Source: Monocercomonoides exilis | Taxonomy: Eukaryota; Preaxostyla; Oxymonadida; Polymastigidae | Length of the DNA stretch: 64,000 nucleotides | Assembly: GCA_001643675.2 (NCBI GenBank) | Contig: LSRY02000010.1 | Location: 762,501-826,500, forward strand | Direction: 5' to 3' | Shown here: positions 27,464 through 38,700 of the stretch, piece by piece | How positions within the stretch are numbered: position 1 is the first letter of the stretch | Layout of the letters: each line of letters opens with the position of its first letter | Notes under the pieces: model-generated | Told to the model about the DNA's origin: nothing | The model's input: only the letters and a program-made list of their open reading frames with translations | The model's database searches: none | Position numbers and translations under genes: made by a program

Positions 27464-28413
27464 ATACAAAAAATTTTCTCCAAAGTTCTTTTAATTTCTT
27501 CTTGCATTTTCTATTTTTTTATCACCATTATGGCCAATTTTGATGACTGCAAAAAGATGAAAGAACAAACAAACAGCAGACTTTTCAAAATGCTCTAAAG
27601 ATCGAATAAATATTTTATATCGGTTTTCTTTCTTTTTTTTCCCAAGAAATAACTGGTTTATATCAACAAGTTTTTATTCTTGTGTTTTTAAATTTGTACG
27701 ATTTTTGCACAACATTTTCGAAAAGATCAAAATACAATATGGGACAAAGGAAATGTTGGGCTTATCAGCAGAGTTGTTCAGTTATTTCGAGCATCAAAGG
27801 ATAATCACAGAGAAATAAGTAAGAAATGCTTTTATACACAAAAAACGCCAACAGAAAATAAAGTTGTGCAAAGTTGTGAGCTGTTGAATGGATGTCCCTT
27901 GTTGTCGTTCTGCAGGAGAATCGTCAACCAACGTTGAATAGGAAAATAAAAAGTGAATGCTCTTAACGTTTTATGAACTTTTCATTTTCCTCCTCTTTTT
28001 TCAATCTTTTTGAAATAGAGGATGAGAAAAGAAAAAAATTGAAAAGAAAAATGTGTGAAAAGATAGATGAAGTAGAATATGAAGATTGAATCATCGGAAT
28101 GAGTAACTTCGTTGTTGAAAAAATATTTAATTCATTTTTATAAGTTCGAACTTGTGAAGATCATATTGAACATTGATTAATCGGATGCTATTGGAGTTCG
28201 CTTCATTTGAATATGAGCGCAGCATTTGTTTAAATTTTTGGGTGAAAAAATGAGAGAGAAAAAGTGATTTTCTATTTCAAAGTGAAATTTCATTTGACAT
28301 TCGAATTTTCTCAAAAAAATTACAGATGCCAAAAAAGAGAGTTGAATGAAAAGAAACTGCCTTTTATATTTTCGTCATCTTCTTTCTCACTGAAATCTTT
28401 GGAAGATGAATGA
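27464..28413. other. AT-rich spacer downstream of ABC transporter
   Basis: AT-rich sequence with no reading frame that looks coding. It contains the 3' end of the ABC transporter transcript. Nothing else is recognisable. Confidence 0.5.
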
Positions 28414-28566
28414 TCTTCATTGGATTCAATCCTGTATAACTTTTCTCCTTCTTTTGAACTTCAAACTGGAACAGCTCTTTTTCAGTCTTTGCATCATTCA
28501 ATTTCAGATGAAAAATTGAGATGGATGGCTTTTCATAAAAAGAATAGAGAAGAGACCGAGAAGTGA
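28414..28566 (+). pseudogene. Orphan coding-like fragment, possibly relic of a kinase-like family
   Basis: A 50-codon open stretch ending in TGA has protein-like composition and contains ELQTGTALFQSLHHSISDEK. The segment resembles, from memory, the region just before the kinase-like domain in large oxymonad proteins of the type found at the right edge of this window. It has no start codon and no continuation on either side, so it looks like a decayed gene fragment. The assignment is tentative. Confidence 0.3.
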
Positions 28567-28734
28567 CAAATAAAGAAAAGAAATGTTTATTCAGTTTTAT
28601 AAGATTTGAATAAATTGTTTTGGAAATTGAATGGAAGATGCTTTTCCAGAAGAAAAAATATTTTGGCGATACAACACAATTTCTTTTTCTTCCTTTCTTT
28701 TTTCTTAATTGCTTTGTTCGATTTCAAAGAAACG

Positions 28735-28819
<85 letters not shown>
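28735..28819. repeat. Poly(A) tract, 36 + 46 A with one CAT interruption
   Basis: Uninterrupted A from 28735 to 28770, then C-A-T at 28771-28773 followed by A to 28819. It lies about 105 bp beyond the 3' end of the minus-strand gene at 28925. It could be a slippage microsatellite, the trace of a retroposed poly(A) tail, or partly a sequencing artefact. Confidence 0.9.
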
Positions 28820-28821
<2 letters not shown>

Positions 28822-28924
28822 CTTTGAAAAAACATTCAATTGACTGTTTTAATGTCATTTTGCCAAATGATACAAAAAGAAAAATTGAAAATCTCGTATC
28901 CAAAACCTAATATATTTCATTTCT

Positions 28925-30348
28925 TCAAATATTCACAAAATAATCAGAAATATCTAATGAATCTATATTAAAATTTTTGCAAAGAAAATGCAATACTCCA
29001 TGAAAGCTTACGATGATATCTTCATATCCTTCTTCTTCCATCTTTTCAACCACTTTCTTTTTTGTGATCTTTCTTTCCTCTTTTCCCTTTTCATCATCCT
29101 CTTCATCTTTCAAGCTCGTTGAAATCTCATACATATATTCCATGCTGGTAAGTGCAATTTTGTCAATCAGCATCGATTGTCGAATCTCTTCCAAAACAGC
29201 ATCTACAGCTCCTCCATTCAATAAATCTTCAACTTTCACAACTTTATTTTCTGCGGCTTCTCTGAATGAATAAATGCAGTAAAAACAAATTTCTCTATTA
29301 TTCTTTTTTGCTGCTCGAAATACTCTAACCATGCTTCTGATAAGCCCAACATTTTCTTCATTCCTCAATCGACAAATGTCAAAATAAATCATCAATGCTT
29401 CGACCAATCTTGTCAAAATAAATTCTTCTCTCGCTTCTTCTTTGTTCATTTTCTTTTTTTTCTTCTTCCAATTCACACACTTTGAAAGCTCCTCCAATTC
29501 TCTGGTCGCTTCTCTCGCAAAATGCAGTTCATTCGCAATTATCTCTTTTAAGCTTTTGAAATTGTACAATCGGTCTATTAAAAACTGCCAAGCAGACTGA
29601 TAGGCAAGTCGTGTCAGGTTGCGATGCTCCTGATGATATTGGATAATTTCTTTGATCTCATTCAAAAACAATCCTTGTTCTATTTCCTTTTTTAAAATGA
29701 GAGAAAAATTCAAAACCATAAGCAAATATTCAAAATAAACGAATAAATCACACATTCAAATAATTAATACTGCTCAATGCAAACAAAGCTATCTCCACTT
29801 CTTTTTGAACTTCCTCGCTTTCATCTTTGGCAGATGCAACTTTCAGGAGGCAAGGAATGCAAATTGAAAACAATTCGTCTGAAATAAAGCCGGAGCACAA
29901 CATCATATAGCATTCGCAAAGATCAACCAGAAATTTTTCATCTTTTTCTTTTCTTTTCTTTTCTTCTTTGAAGATCATCTCCTCAAATATTTTGTTCAAT
30001 GAAGAATCTCTAAAGCAACGATTCCAAACATTTTTCAGCACATTGCAATATCCAACATGCTTCAGCAGTAAAATTGCATTTTTCATTGTCATTTTCTTTT
30101 TTCTAATCATTTTATGCATTTTGTTAAACAGCTCTGTCTTGGAAATGGATTTTAATTCTTCTTTTTTCATTTCATCAATTATTTTATTTATTTCTAGGAT
30201 TCTGATTTTCTGTTCAATTTCATCGCAATCTTCAATCCCAGAAAACAATTCTTCAATAAAAAAGTAAAAAAGAAATCCAATCAACGAGAGTTCTGTGAAA
30301 CAACTGATACAAACCTGTGAACTTTTTTGTTCTGTACGTCTCCTTCAT
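28925..30348 (-). CDS. Oxymonad multigene-family helical protein, copy A
   Basis: Three exons on the minus strand join in phase: 30348-30315 (34 nt, starting MKETYRTKKFT), 30250-29754 and 29686-28925, for 430 residues. Donors are GTTTGT and GTGTGA. The protein is all-helical and Lys/Glu-rich, with signature stretches LLKHVGYCNVLKNVWN, NLTRLAYQSAWQFLI and a C-terminal EEGYEDIIV...SDYFVN tail. The same segments occur in copy B (33546-34939), with the same intron positions and a first exon of identical length. I remember this as a very large lineage-specific family in Monocercomonoides; no function is known to me. The helical pattern suggests an ARM-like scaffold. The frame is intact, so this copy is probably functional. 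Confidence 0.88.
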
Positions 30349-30559
30349 ATATATATATTGAAATATTGCACAAGAAAGCATTCCATTTTGATATTCACAT
30401 TGAAAGATCATTTGATTGGATTGAAGAAATTAGAAAAAAACATAAATTCAAAAAGACAATAGAAACAATTGTATTCACACCGTTCTATCTCGTGTTGACA
30501 TTTTCATTTTGCACTTCCAAAGATAAAGAACGCTTTGTTTTTTTTTTTTGTTTGTTGTT
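30349..30559. other. Short spacer upstream of copy A
   Basis: AT-rich upstream sequence of the minus-strand gene, with a TATATATATA run just before its ATG and a poly-T run near 30539-30549. No gene seen. Confidence 0.4.
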
Positions 30560-31750
30560 ATGGAGGTTTTGATCAATTGGGATATTTCGATTTGGAATAT
30601 CCGTTTTCGAAATGAGATTTCAGTGAGTACATTCAACCTGCAGAATAAGAAATAGTATATTCTATGATGGCACGGATTACTGGAAAAATATTGCAAACAA
30701 TGGAATTCTTTCTGATTATTTGATAAATTGGGTGACCAAGGAAATGCAACAATTTTATTTATGGACGAAAAAATTTGCATGTGTGTATTTTTTATTGTTC
30801 TATGTGTTGCAAAGATATTTTCATCTGTATCCTTTCTAAAGTGCAGGAATCCGAATTATTGTTGAAATGGCCAATCTCCGCTTTGGAGAGCAATACGATG
30901 GGAATGAAGCAGGTTATTATATGGCCATTGGATAACAAATGAAGTTACGGAAGATACATAATTTTCATAATTTTTATTTGGAGCAAGAGGTGAAAACAAA
31001 TTTAGATAATTTTTTTAAATAAAGATAAATGGACGGAATTCTGACAAAAGATGAACAACTGAAATTGTATAGTATTTTGGAACGCAAGACAGCGGAGCTG
31101 TTTTTGGATAAGGAAAGCAACTGGCAATATGGAAAGCTGGACATTTATTGAAAAAAGGGAAGGAGAAATGAAAAAAAGAACACCAAAATATCGGTTTTAT
31201 TTATAAGATTTTCCTGTTTCTCTGACTGCACCAGGCAGACATGGAAAGCGACGAATTTCTACTTTTGATTCCTTTTTTTTTTTCAAATGAAAAAAGAACA
31301 GCCAATTACTATACAACCTATTATCGAGCATTTTTTAACAATCAAACAACATACTGTCCAATTACATCTGGATTTCATTCTTCGAAGGGATAAACATTTT
31401 GAACAAGCAAGGAGATTATCATTCGAAGTTTGCTTTCTTCAACGCAACAGGCAACTGCAGAAAAATGCAGAATATTTGTGGTCAACCTCTTCAAGCGCAG
31501 CCATCCAGCGATTTTATTGTTATGCTCCATTTGCGTGGCATTGATGCGGAGTTGATTTGTGAGGACTTTGTTGCTACGTATTGGGTGCGCTGAAGTATTT
31601 GCAGAAGTTGGACAAGATGGCCATGTTTTCTCAGACGAACATTGAGAGTGAGCAATTTCTCTTGCAGCTGTTTAATTTGTTTATTTCTGATTGTTATGCT
31701 GTTGGCCTGTGTTTATCTTGCGTTGCGGCTTCTTAGAAATAGTTTTTTAA
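30560..31750 (+). pseudogene. Decayed gene, possibly glycoside hydrolase of heparanase/beta-glucuronidase (GH79) type
   Basis: Coding-like segments appear in shifting plus-strand frames broken by stops. Near 30660-30780 there is YDGTDYWKNIANNGILSDY; near 30845-30935 GIRIIVEMANLRFGEQYDG; near 31030-31145 a segment with LTKDEQLKLYSILERKTAEL; near 31540-31735 ICEDFVATYWV followed, after a stop or frameshift, by GALKYLQKLDKMAMFSQTN. The order and patterns (an N-rich 'ALNLxxG'-like strand, then late 'FVAxxW...AL' and 'xQTxIE' motifs) recall heparanase-like GH79 enzymes, but the match is from memory and weak. Composition resembles coding DNA more than spacer. I am fairly sure that this is a broken gene and unsure of its family. 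Confidence 0.4.
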
Positions 31751-31889
31751 AAAATGAAGAATTTCATCAGATGTTGCTTACAACCGAACATATTTTCTGG
31801 AGCTGATTGAGTTCACTCTGCTGCTCATATACCAAAAAGTCGACTGATCTATCATTGCATTACTTCATCTTCTTGGCGAGTTGCAATAG

Positions 31890-32640
31890 TTATTGAAGCA
31901 GTGTCATTTTTTAAATGTGAAAGTGCTTCTGCAGCGCGTGGCAGCAAATGCAATGAGATTGGAGATTCAATTGTTTGTCAGTGGGAGTCAGCGGCGGTTG
32001 TGCAAGAAAAGCAAAAGAATGCTTCGATCAGATGCAGAATAAGGGAGACATTTGTTGTTGCAGCAGAACTGTGGAGGAAGGAAACGAACGAGAACTTAAG
32101 AAGGAGGAAGGAGGCAAATGAAAACAAACAAAGAAAAAGGAGTGGAAAAAGAGGAAGAGGAAGAAGATAAATTTGATCGATTCGAATGAACTGCAAAGAC
32201 TGCCTTCTCAAAAGAAATGCTTGAAAAAGAGTTGAAGAAAGAGCAAAAGAAGAAATAGAATCTGAAAGAGAAATGGAATGAAATGAATTCGATGATGCTC
32301 TTTGGAAGAGCTGAACGACAAAGGCGAACAAAGTTCATCTGCAGAAAAAGCAGACGTATTAACTGCATCGAATTTCACAATGGTAATCAACAGCTACAAC
32401 AGATGGAAGATTCATTCTTCGTTTCAATTAAAGAATTTGATGGACTTTCAAACAACAAATTCTCAAATGTGTCCCATCAGCCAAGAAAAAATATCGTCAA
32501 TGAAGATATTGAAAAAGAAGGAAGAAAATATGTTATCCGCAAAAATTCAACTTTTGCAGAAATCACTCTGAGAACTACGCTCAGAATAATAAAAAATATT
32601 GAATCAAATAAAAAAAGCATTGAAAAAAATTAGAAAAAAG
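31890..32640 (+). pseudogene. Decayed Lys/Glu-rich coding remnant
   Basis: Higher-G+C, purine-rich segments with short open frames follow directly after the previous relic. One frame at 32302-32571 reads MEELNDKGEQSSSAEKADV and continues 89 codons with plausible composition (contains NSQMCPISQEK). Another upstream frame has VKVLLQRVAANAMRLEIQL near 31915-31975. Stops separate them and no start or family is recognisable. This may be another broken gene or the tail of the same one. Confidence 0.3.
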
Positions 32641-33545
32641 TAATCATTGAACTGTTCATAAAAATTCCTCAAAAGCACACGCACACACATTCCATTCCAA
32701 CGCAAAAGCAGAAGATTGTTCGATCAGTGATTCGGTTATTACCATTTCCATTGCTTCGCATTGCTTCTTTCTCCTCCAAGCTTTTTCTTGAATTAATATT
32801 TAACTTTCAACGTTATCTCATGTTTCATTAATCAAAGCATTGCAACTCATTCGACTTTCGGTAAGTGGGCAGATAACGACCGGTAAAACTTTTCGATTTG
32901 TATGTTTTTATATATTTTGACTATTACTTATGAATGCAGTTATGATATTTCTAAAGTGGTTTTCGAATTTCAGTGATTCAAAGCTGAGAAAACCTATTTT
33001 TTTAATCCAACAGGATTTTTTATTTTGAAAACTTCCCCACCTTAAATAAAAAAAACCCTAATGAGTTGATTCTCTAATAAGTTTTCGTCAAATATAACCC
33101 TAATAAACACATTGACAATGGATAAATCTTTATTTCCAATCAAAACCTAAAAGAAAGTTTCTCTCTTATTTATCTTAGGGGTTTGATCATTAATTTTTGA
33201 TAACTCCTGCTTTTTAAATGCAGAAACTTTTCAGTTTTTTATATAATGTTTCTCCTATTTGAGAATTTTAACATCTGAAAATAGGTTTTTCAAGGTCAAT
33301 AGTTCTTCTTTGAGACAATTTTTTACGGGTCGCTATGTACCCTCTTACCAAAAGAACCTCTTCTTCATCATCATTCGACTTGAATTTTTGTTCAGCTTTA
33401 ACTCATCAAAATGAAGCGGGATTAAAAATAATACTTTTTAATAAAAAAAAATGCTTTCAAAAAACTGTAAGTTTTCTATTTTTAAGAAATGATGAAAAAA
33501 GAGAAAATGAACATTAGAGAATCAAAATTTGAGCGCTTCATTTTC
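32641..33545. other. AT-rich spacer
   Basis: About 900 bp without a convincing gene. It ends with the 3' flank of copy B. Only short chance frames are present. Confidence 0.45.
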
Positions 33546-34939
33546 TCAAACATTCACAAAATAATCTGAAATATCTAATGACATAGAATATATATTTTTA
33601 TTGTTAAGGAAGCCAAATATTTCATGGAAACAAACAATAATATCTTCATATCCCTCTTCTTCCATCTTATCAAAAACTTTTCTTTTCAAGACTTTCCTTT
33701 CCTCTTTTCCCTTTTCGCCTTTTTCCTTCTCTTCTTTCAATTTCTTTGAAATATTCATAAAAATCATCAAGCTTTCATATGTCATTTCGTCATCCAACAT
33801 TGGCCGCTGAATCACCTCCAAAACAGCATCAATGGCTCTGCCTTTCAATAAGTCATCAGTCTTCATCGCTCTGCTTTTCCCTGCACTTCCAAATATGCAA
33901 ATGCATTTTCTGCTAATTTCCATGTAATTCGCCTTCGCTGCTCTGAACACTTGAACAATGCTGTCAATTAGTAAAGCATATTCTTCATTCCTCGATCTAC
34001 AAAAGCAAAAGAAAGAATCCAGCGTGATGAACCATCTCATCAAAACAAGAACTTCTTTCGTTTCTTCTTTTCTTTTCCAACTCACACACTTTGAAAGCTC
34101 TTCCAATTCTCTTATTGCTTCTCTCACAAAATGCAGTTCATTCACAATAATGTCTTTTAAGCTTCCATCGCTCCAAAATCTCAAGATCAAAAACTGCCAA
34201 GCCGATTGATAGGCAAGCCGAGTTAAATTATGATGCTCTTGACAATACTTGATGATCTCTGCTATTTCGTCCAAATACAATTTTCTTTCAATGTACTATT
34301 CAAAAGCAAGAAAGATACAAAGGCATGAAAAATGAAACAAAAATTCTCATACACAATTTCTCAAACGTCTCAGCGTTATCAAAGTCATTTCCACTTCTTT
34401 TTGTTTTGTCTCGTTTATTTCCTTTATCGATGCAGCTTTCAGAAGATGAGGCACGCAAATTGAAAGTGAATCAAATGAAATGTAGCCACTTAGGGAAATA
34501 TAGCATTCGCAGAGATCAATTATCAGCTTTTCATTCTTTCCTTCTTTTTTCATTTCTTCATCAAAGATCATATTCTCAAATCTTTTAAACAACGAATATG
34601 TGCAAAGGCTTTCATTCCAAACATTTTCCATTGCAGCGCAGTACCCAATATGCTTCAATAACCAAATGACATTATCCAGAGATATTTTCTTTTCTCCAAT
34701 CATTTTGTCAACTCTATCGAAAAGCTCTGCTGTGAGAATAGAATCAAGTTCTTCTTTGTTCATCTCGTCCATGAGTTTATTTAGTTCCTCGATTTTCAGT
34801 TTCTGCTCTTCCTCGCTGAAGCGTTCCAGTTCATAAAATGATTCTGCAAGAAAAAAATCAAGAAAAACAGTCATCCAGAACTCAAACTCGGCAATAATTG
34901 CGCACCAGTGAATTTGCTACAGATGCTCTTCCCCTGCAT
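33546..34939 (-). CDS. Oxymonad multigene-family helical protein, copy B
   Basis: Three exons on the minus strand, 34939-34906 (34 nt, starting MQGKSICSKFT), 34843-34353 and 34295-33546, join in phase to give 424 residues. Introns begin GTGCGC and GTATGA. The protein is collinear with copy A: both have the short first exon ending ...KFT/E, LLKHIGYCAAMENVW, the shared block NLTRLAYQSAWQFLI and the terminal EEGYEDIIV...SDYFVNV. Sequence divergence is substantial while exon boundaries and phases are kept, so the pair is an old duplication, not a recent tandem copy. Function unknown; probably a helical scaffold or binding protein. Confidence 0.88.
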
Positions 34940-35791
34940 TTTTGAAATGCATTGCATTCAGAAAACAACACAATTTTGTTATTCGTATCGAATTCGCATG
35001 TGTTTGGAAAGAAGAAAATGTTGGAAAATAAAAATGTTTAATATGAATGAAATCAATAGCGTTCGCACCATCATTTTTTGTATTTGAATTTTTGACAAGA
35101 TAATAAAAAGATAAACAAGGTTTTATCTTCTATTGGCTTGTTGTTATGGATATATTGATCAAGTTGAGTTTTTGTAATAAAAAATTTTCAAAGGTTTAAT
35201 GAGAGAAGATCGAATTTTCATTTGTTGAAGATTGGCATATATTAAAACAAGTGATTGTTTTGAACATCAGTATTTCGAAAATATTGTCAAAAAAAAAAAA
35301 AAAAAAAGAAAAAGCAGAACTGATGGATACACAATTTTCTTTTTTTTTCCAATGTCCCAAAAAATAATTGTTACGGAATGTCGAGCAACAATGAAACGTG
35401 TGCTTTTATTTCTGAAAGTTCATTTTTTCTTTATTTCAAAGGTGGATTAAGAAAAAAAAAAAATAACTCTTATAAATGATTAAACTATACATATTAATAA
35501 ACAACTTTTTATCGTCGCCATAGCAACTGAAATGTTGCCTGCTTATCTTTTGCTAATAACTTATAAATCATTAGATTAAAACGCAAATTGCAAAATGAAG
35601 TACAAAATAAAATAAGCAATGGCCGAACATCATGTGTGCAAAACAATCTGATCATGAAAATTCACGAGAAATAAAAAAGTGTTTAATATTCTTATTAATT
35701 TTAATTTGTGCAACGATGTTCGATAAATCATTGTTTTGGAAGCTTTTCTCTTGGAAAGTACTTTATCATAAATATTTTTCTTTCATTTTTT
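34940..35791. other. AT-rich spacer with short poly(A)
   Basis: About 850 bp between the 5' end of copy B and the 3' end of the LRR-PP2C gene. It holds an A run near 35288-35306 and no convincing gene. Confidence 0.5.
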
Positions 35792-38700
35792 TTATAAAAA
35801 TACAACTATAATGCTGATATTGTCAGATGAATCAAGTGATTCTGCAGATGATCTAAGTCTGAGTGCTCCTAATTCAGCCAATTTTCCTTTTGAAACGCGG
35901 TTACATCGACATCGAAACTGCTTTGATTGTCTGAACGTGCGCCTGCTTTCACTCTTTCTTTTTGAAGCATCTTTGCAAATGTTTAAATCATCACTTTGTT
36001 CATGGAAATGGAATGATTGCTCACAATTTGGCATTTTCCCTCCGTTTTCATTTGTTGATTCGGGAACCAGAATTGGTTCGAATTGCTCTTCATTTGTATT
36101 CTTTGCTGATGGAGCCAATTTAAAATCTATTTTTGAGTCTTTTGAACAAGAATAATTTGATCCAACTTGTTCTGTTTCATCATCATCTATATACTCAACG
36201 GTTCCATCAGAATCTTCATATAATGCATTTGATCTTTCTTCTCCTTCATTCTCCATGCTTGAGTCATCTCTGTTCATATCATATTGGTCGTCATCAAATA
36301 ATGGATCTTCAAATGCTCCGTGATCTCCGTTTGCCATCCATGGACATACAAGCTCTGCAATCAATTCGTTGCTCGCAACATCAAACAAACCATCACATCC
36401 AATCACAATAGCAACGTCCTCTCTCTTTATAACTTTTTCAACACGGAAAGAACTATTGGTGTAACGACATTGTTTTGCTTGTAAGTTTTGATGAGTTATT
36501 TTTTCTGATTGAGAACTTAATGAATCTTGGTACCTTCTATCAGCCTTTTTTGAATTACTGCTATTGATATCGCATGTGTCTTTTGAGGATGCTTCATAGT
36601 TTTTTTGAGGAAAATAATTTGAATGAGAAATGGGGAGAGCAAATTGAGGGCGCAATGGTAAAACATCATGAAGTTCAGAAGGAAGAGGGGCAAGTGGCCT
36701 AAGGTAAGAATTCAAAGCCGATGATAGCAACGGAGGGATAAATGAAGAGAAATGATTAAAATGTGAGTATGGATTGGATTTTTGCCTTATGATGACAGAA
36801 TAAGGTGCAGAAGCAGATGATGAACAAGTAAAATTCATATCAGAATAGGTAGATATTTCTGTCTCGTTTGTGGCTTGTGTTCCAGCAATAGATGGATTTT
36901 TTGAAGTTGATAAACCATCAACATGCAAACTATCAGATGGCAAATCATCAAATACTGTTTCGTTTTTCTTCTGAGATGCAACAATCAATTTTGTCGTTGC
37001 TGTAGAGAAAGACGAACTTTTAGCTTCTGTTTCTTTCACATGTCTAATGTGTTTTTTCTGTAACAATTTTTCAATTCGATCGTCTTTTTTATCATTATTA
37101 AATTTATGACCTTTGTCCGCATGATGTTCCTTTTTCAGATTCTTTTTTACTTTTAGTTTCTTTGTGTCAATATTTTCTTCAGTGGTTGAGGATTCATTGT
37201 AATCTTCAGTCTCTGAAGATGACCATCCGTTGTCTAAATACAATGAATCGCCTTTGTTCTCTCTTCTTCTTTTCTTCTTTTCTCCGTTTTCTTTATCTTT
37301 TGGATCGTTTTCTTTATCTCCCATCGCATTAATTACCCACTCGCAAGACGCAGGAGCACATCCAATATGAAGCCCCTTCCATCGGCTTAATGAAAATATA
37401 CTAACATCAGCTTCATCAGAAACGGAAGGCTGTGCATCAACATCTCCCATTGCTCTTGGAACAGCAAGAATGTTGCCAACTCTTCTGTCAGAAGAGACAA
37501 ATCCTCCGACAGATTTAATCATGTTGAGCTCACGGCGGAGTTGGGGTTTATGATCTATGGTCAACTGCTTTGCACATACGAAAGCAGAAAAATGAGGATT
37601 GAATCCGGAACAATCTGAGATTGAGCATGATTGATCTTCATCATAATTTGATGCATTTTGAATGTTGGGATCATAACTTCTTTGACTTTCTGGAGATTTT
37701 AGAATGGAGTAATTATCTTCTGGTTTTGAGTGAGGAGAAGGCCAAATAGGAGGTGATAAAAAGTCTGTAAGTGGAGGTGAGTTTATTCTAAGTGTATCCT
37801 GAAAAAGATGGTCATTTGCATCGAATGAAAACGTGTCAGTAGGAGGATTTGTCGAAGGAATAATTGCGAATGGCTTCATTAAAGTCTGAGTTGTCGATTG
37901 TTCATGAGAGGATGCTTGACACAATTCTGATGGGGCAGCATCTGTCGTATGCCTATTACTCGTTGATCTGTCTTGTGATGCTGAGACAGAAGCTGAATGA
38001 CAATGCTTTGAATCAAATGCATCACGTTCTTGCGATTTTCGATTTCGACATTCGTCTTGTGAAACACAGATTTTTGGTTTAGGAGGAAGGATGCTTGTTC
38101 CGCACTGGTGAAAAAGAGTGGGACAAAACATCGAATGCAACCTTGTGGAAAAATACGTTCTGGTTTTAATGCGATTCTTTTTTGGATTTTCAGTGATTAC
38201 CGTCTTCTTTTCGAGCTCAGAAGATGCTTGGTTTTGAAGCTCTTTGGGATTTTGTAATGAATTTTGAAAAGGAGTTTGTTTTGTTTCATAAATGATATTT
38301 TGTTTGCATTTATCGTCTTTGGATTTGTTGTCTATCTCACAAATATCTGTTGCATTTTTTTCAATAACCTTTTTATCTGCCCCTTCCACAATTTCGCTGA
38401 TTTCAAATTCATTTTCTTTATTCTGTTTTTTCTCTTTCTCATCGATCATTCTTTCTCTTGTCATCTGAACAAATCTAGAGACCAGTACCACACGCGAATC
38501 GCCGATGTTCAGCGAAAAAACACGCTGTGGTGTAATCACTGCAAGCGCAGCACATGCTCCATCCAGCAGTCCAGCAGACAAAGAAAGCTGTGCAGAAAGC
38601 AATGCAAAAGTACGCCGTAGCACACGAACAAGAAAGGGCTGTTTTTTGATCTCTTCTGATGGATCTTTGTTTGGTAAATCGTTTGAATTGCTTGATGATT

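Noticed and set aside
35820-36160. Plus-strand 114-codon frame at the 3' end of the PP2C gene
   Set aside because: Antisense to the conserved PP2C C-terminus DSSDNISIIVVFL, which is the coding strand.
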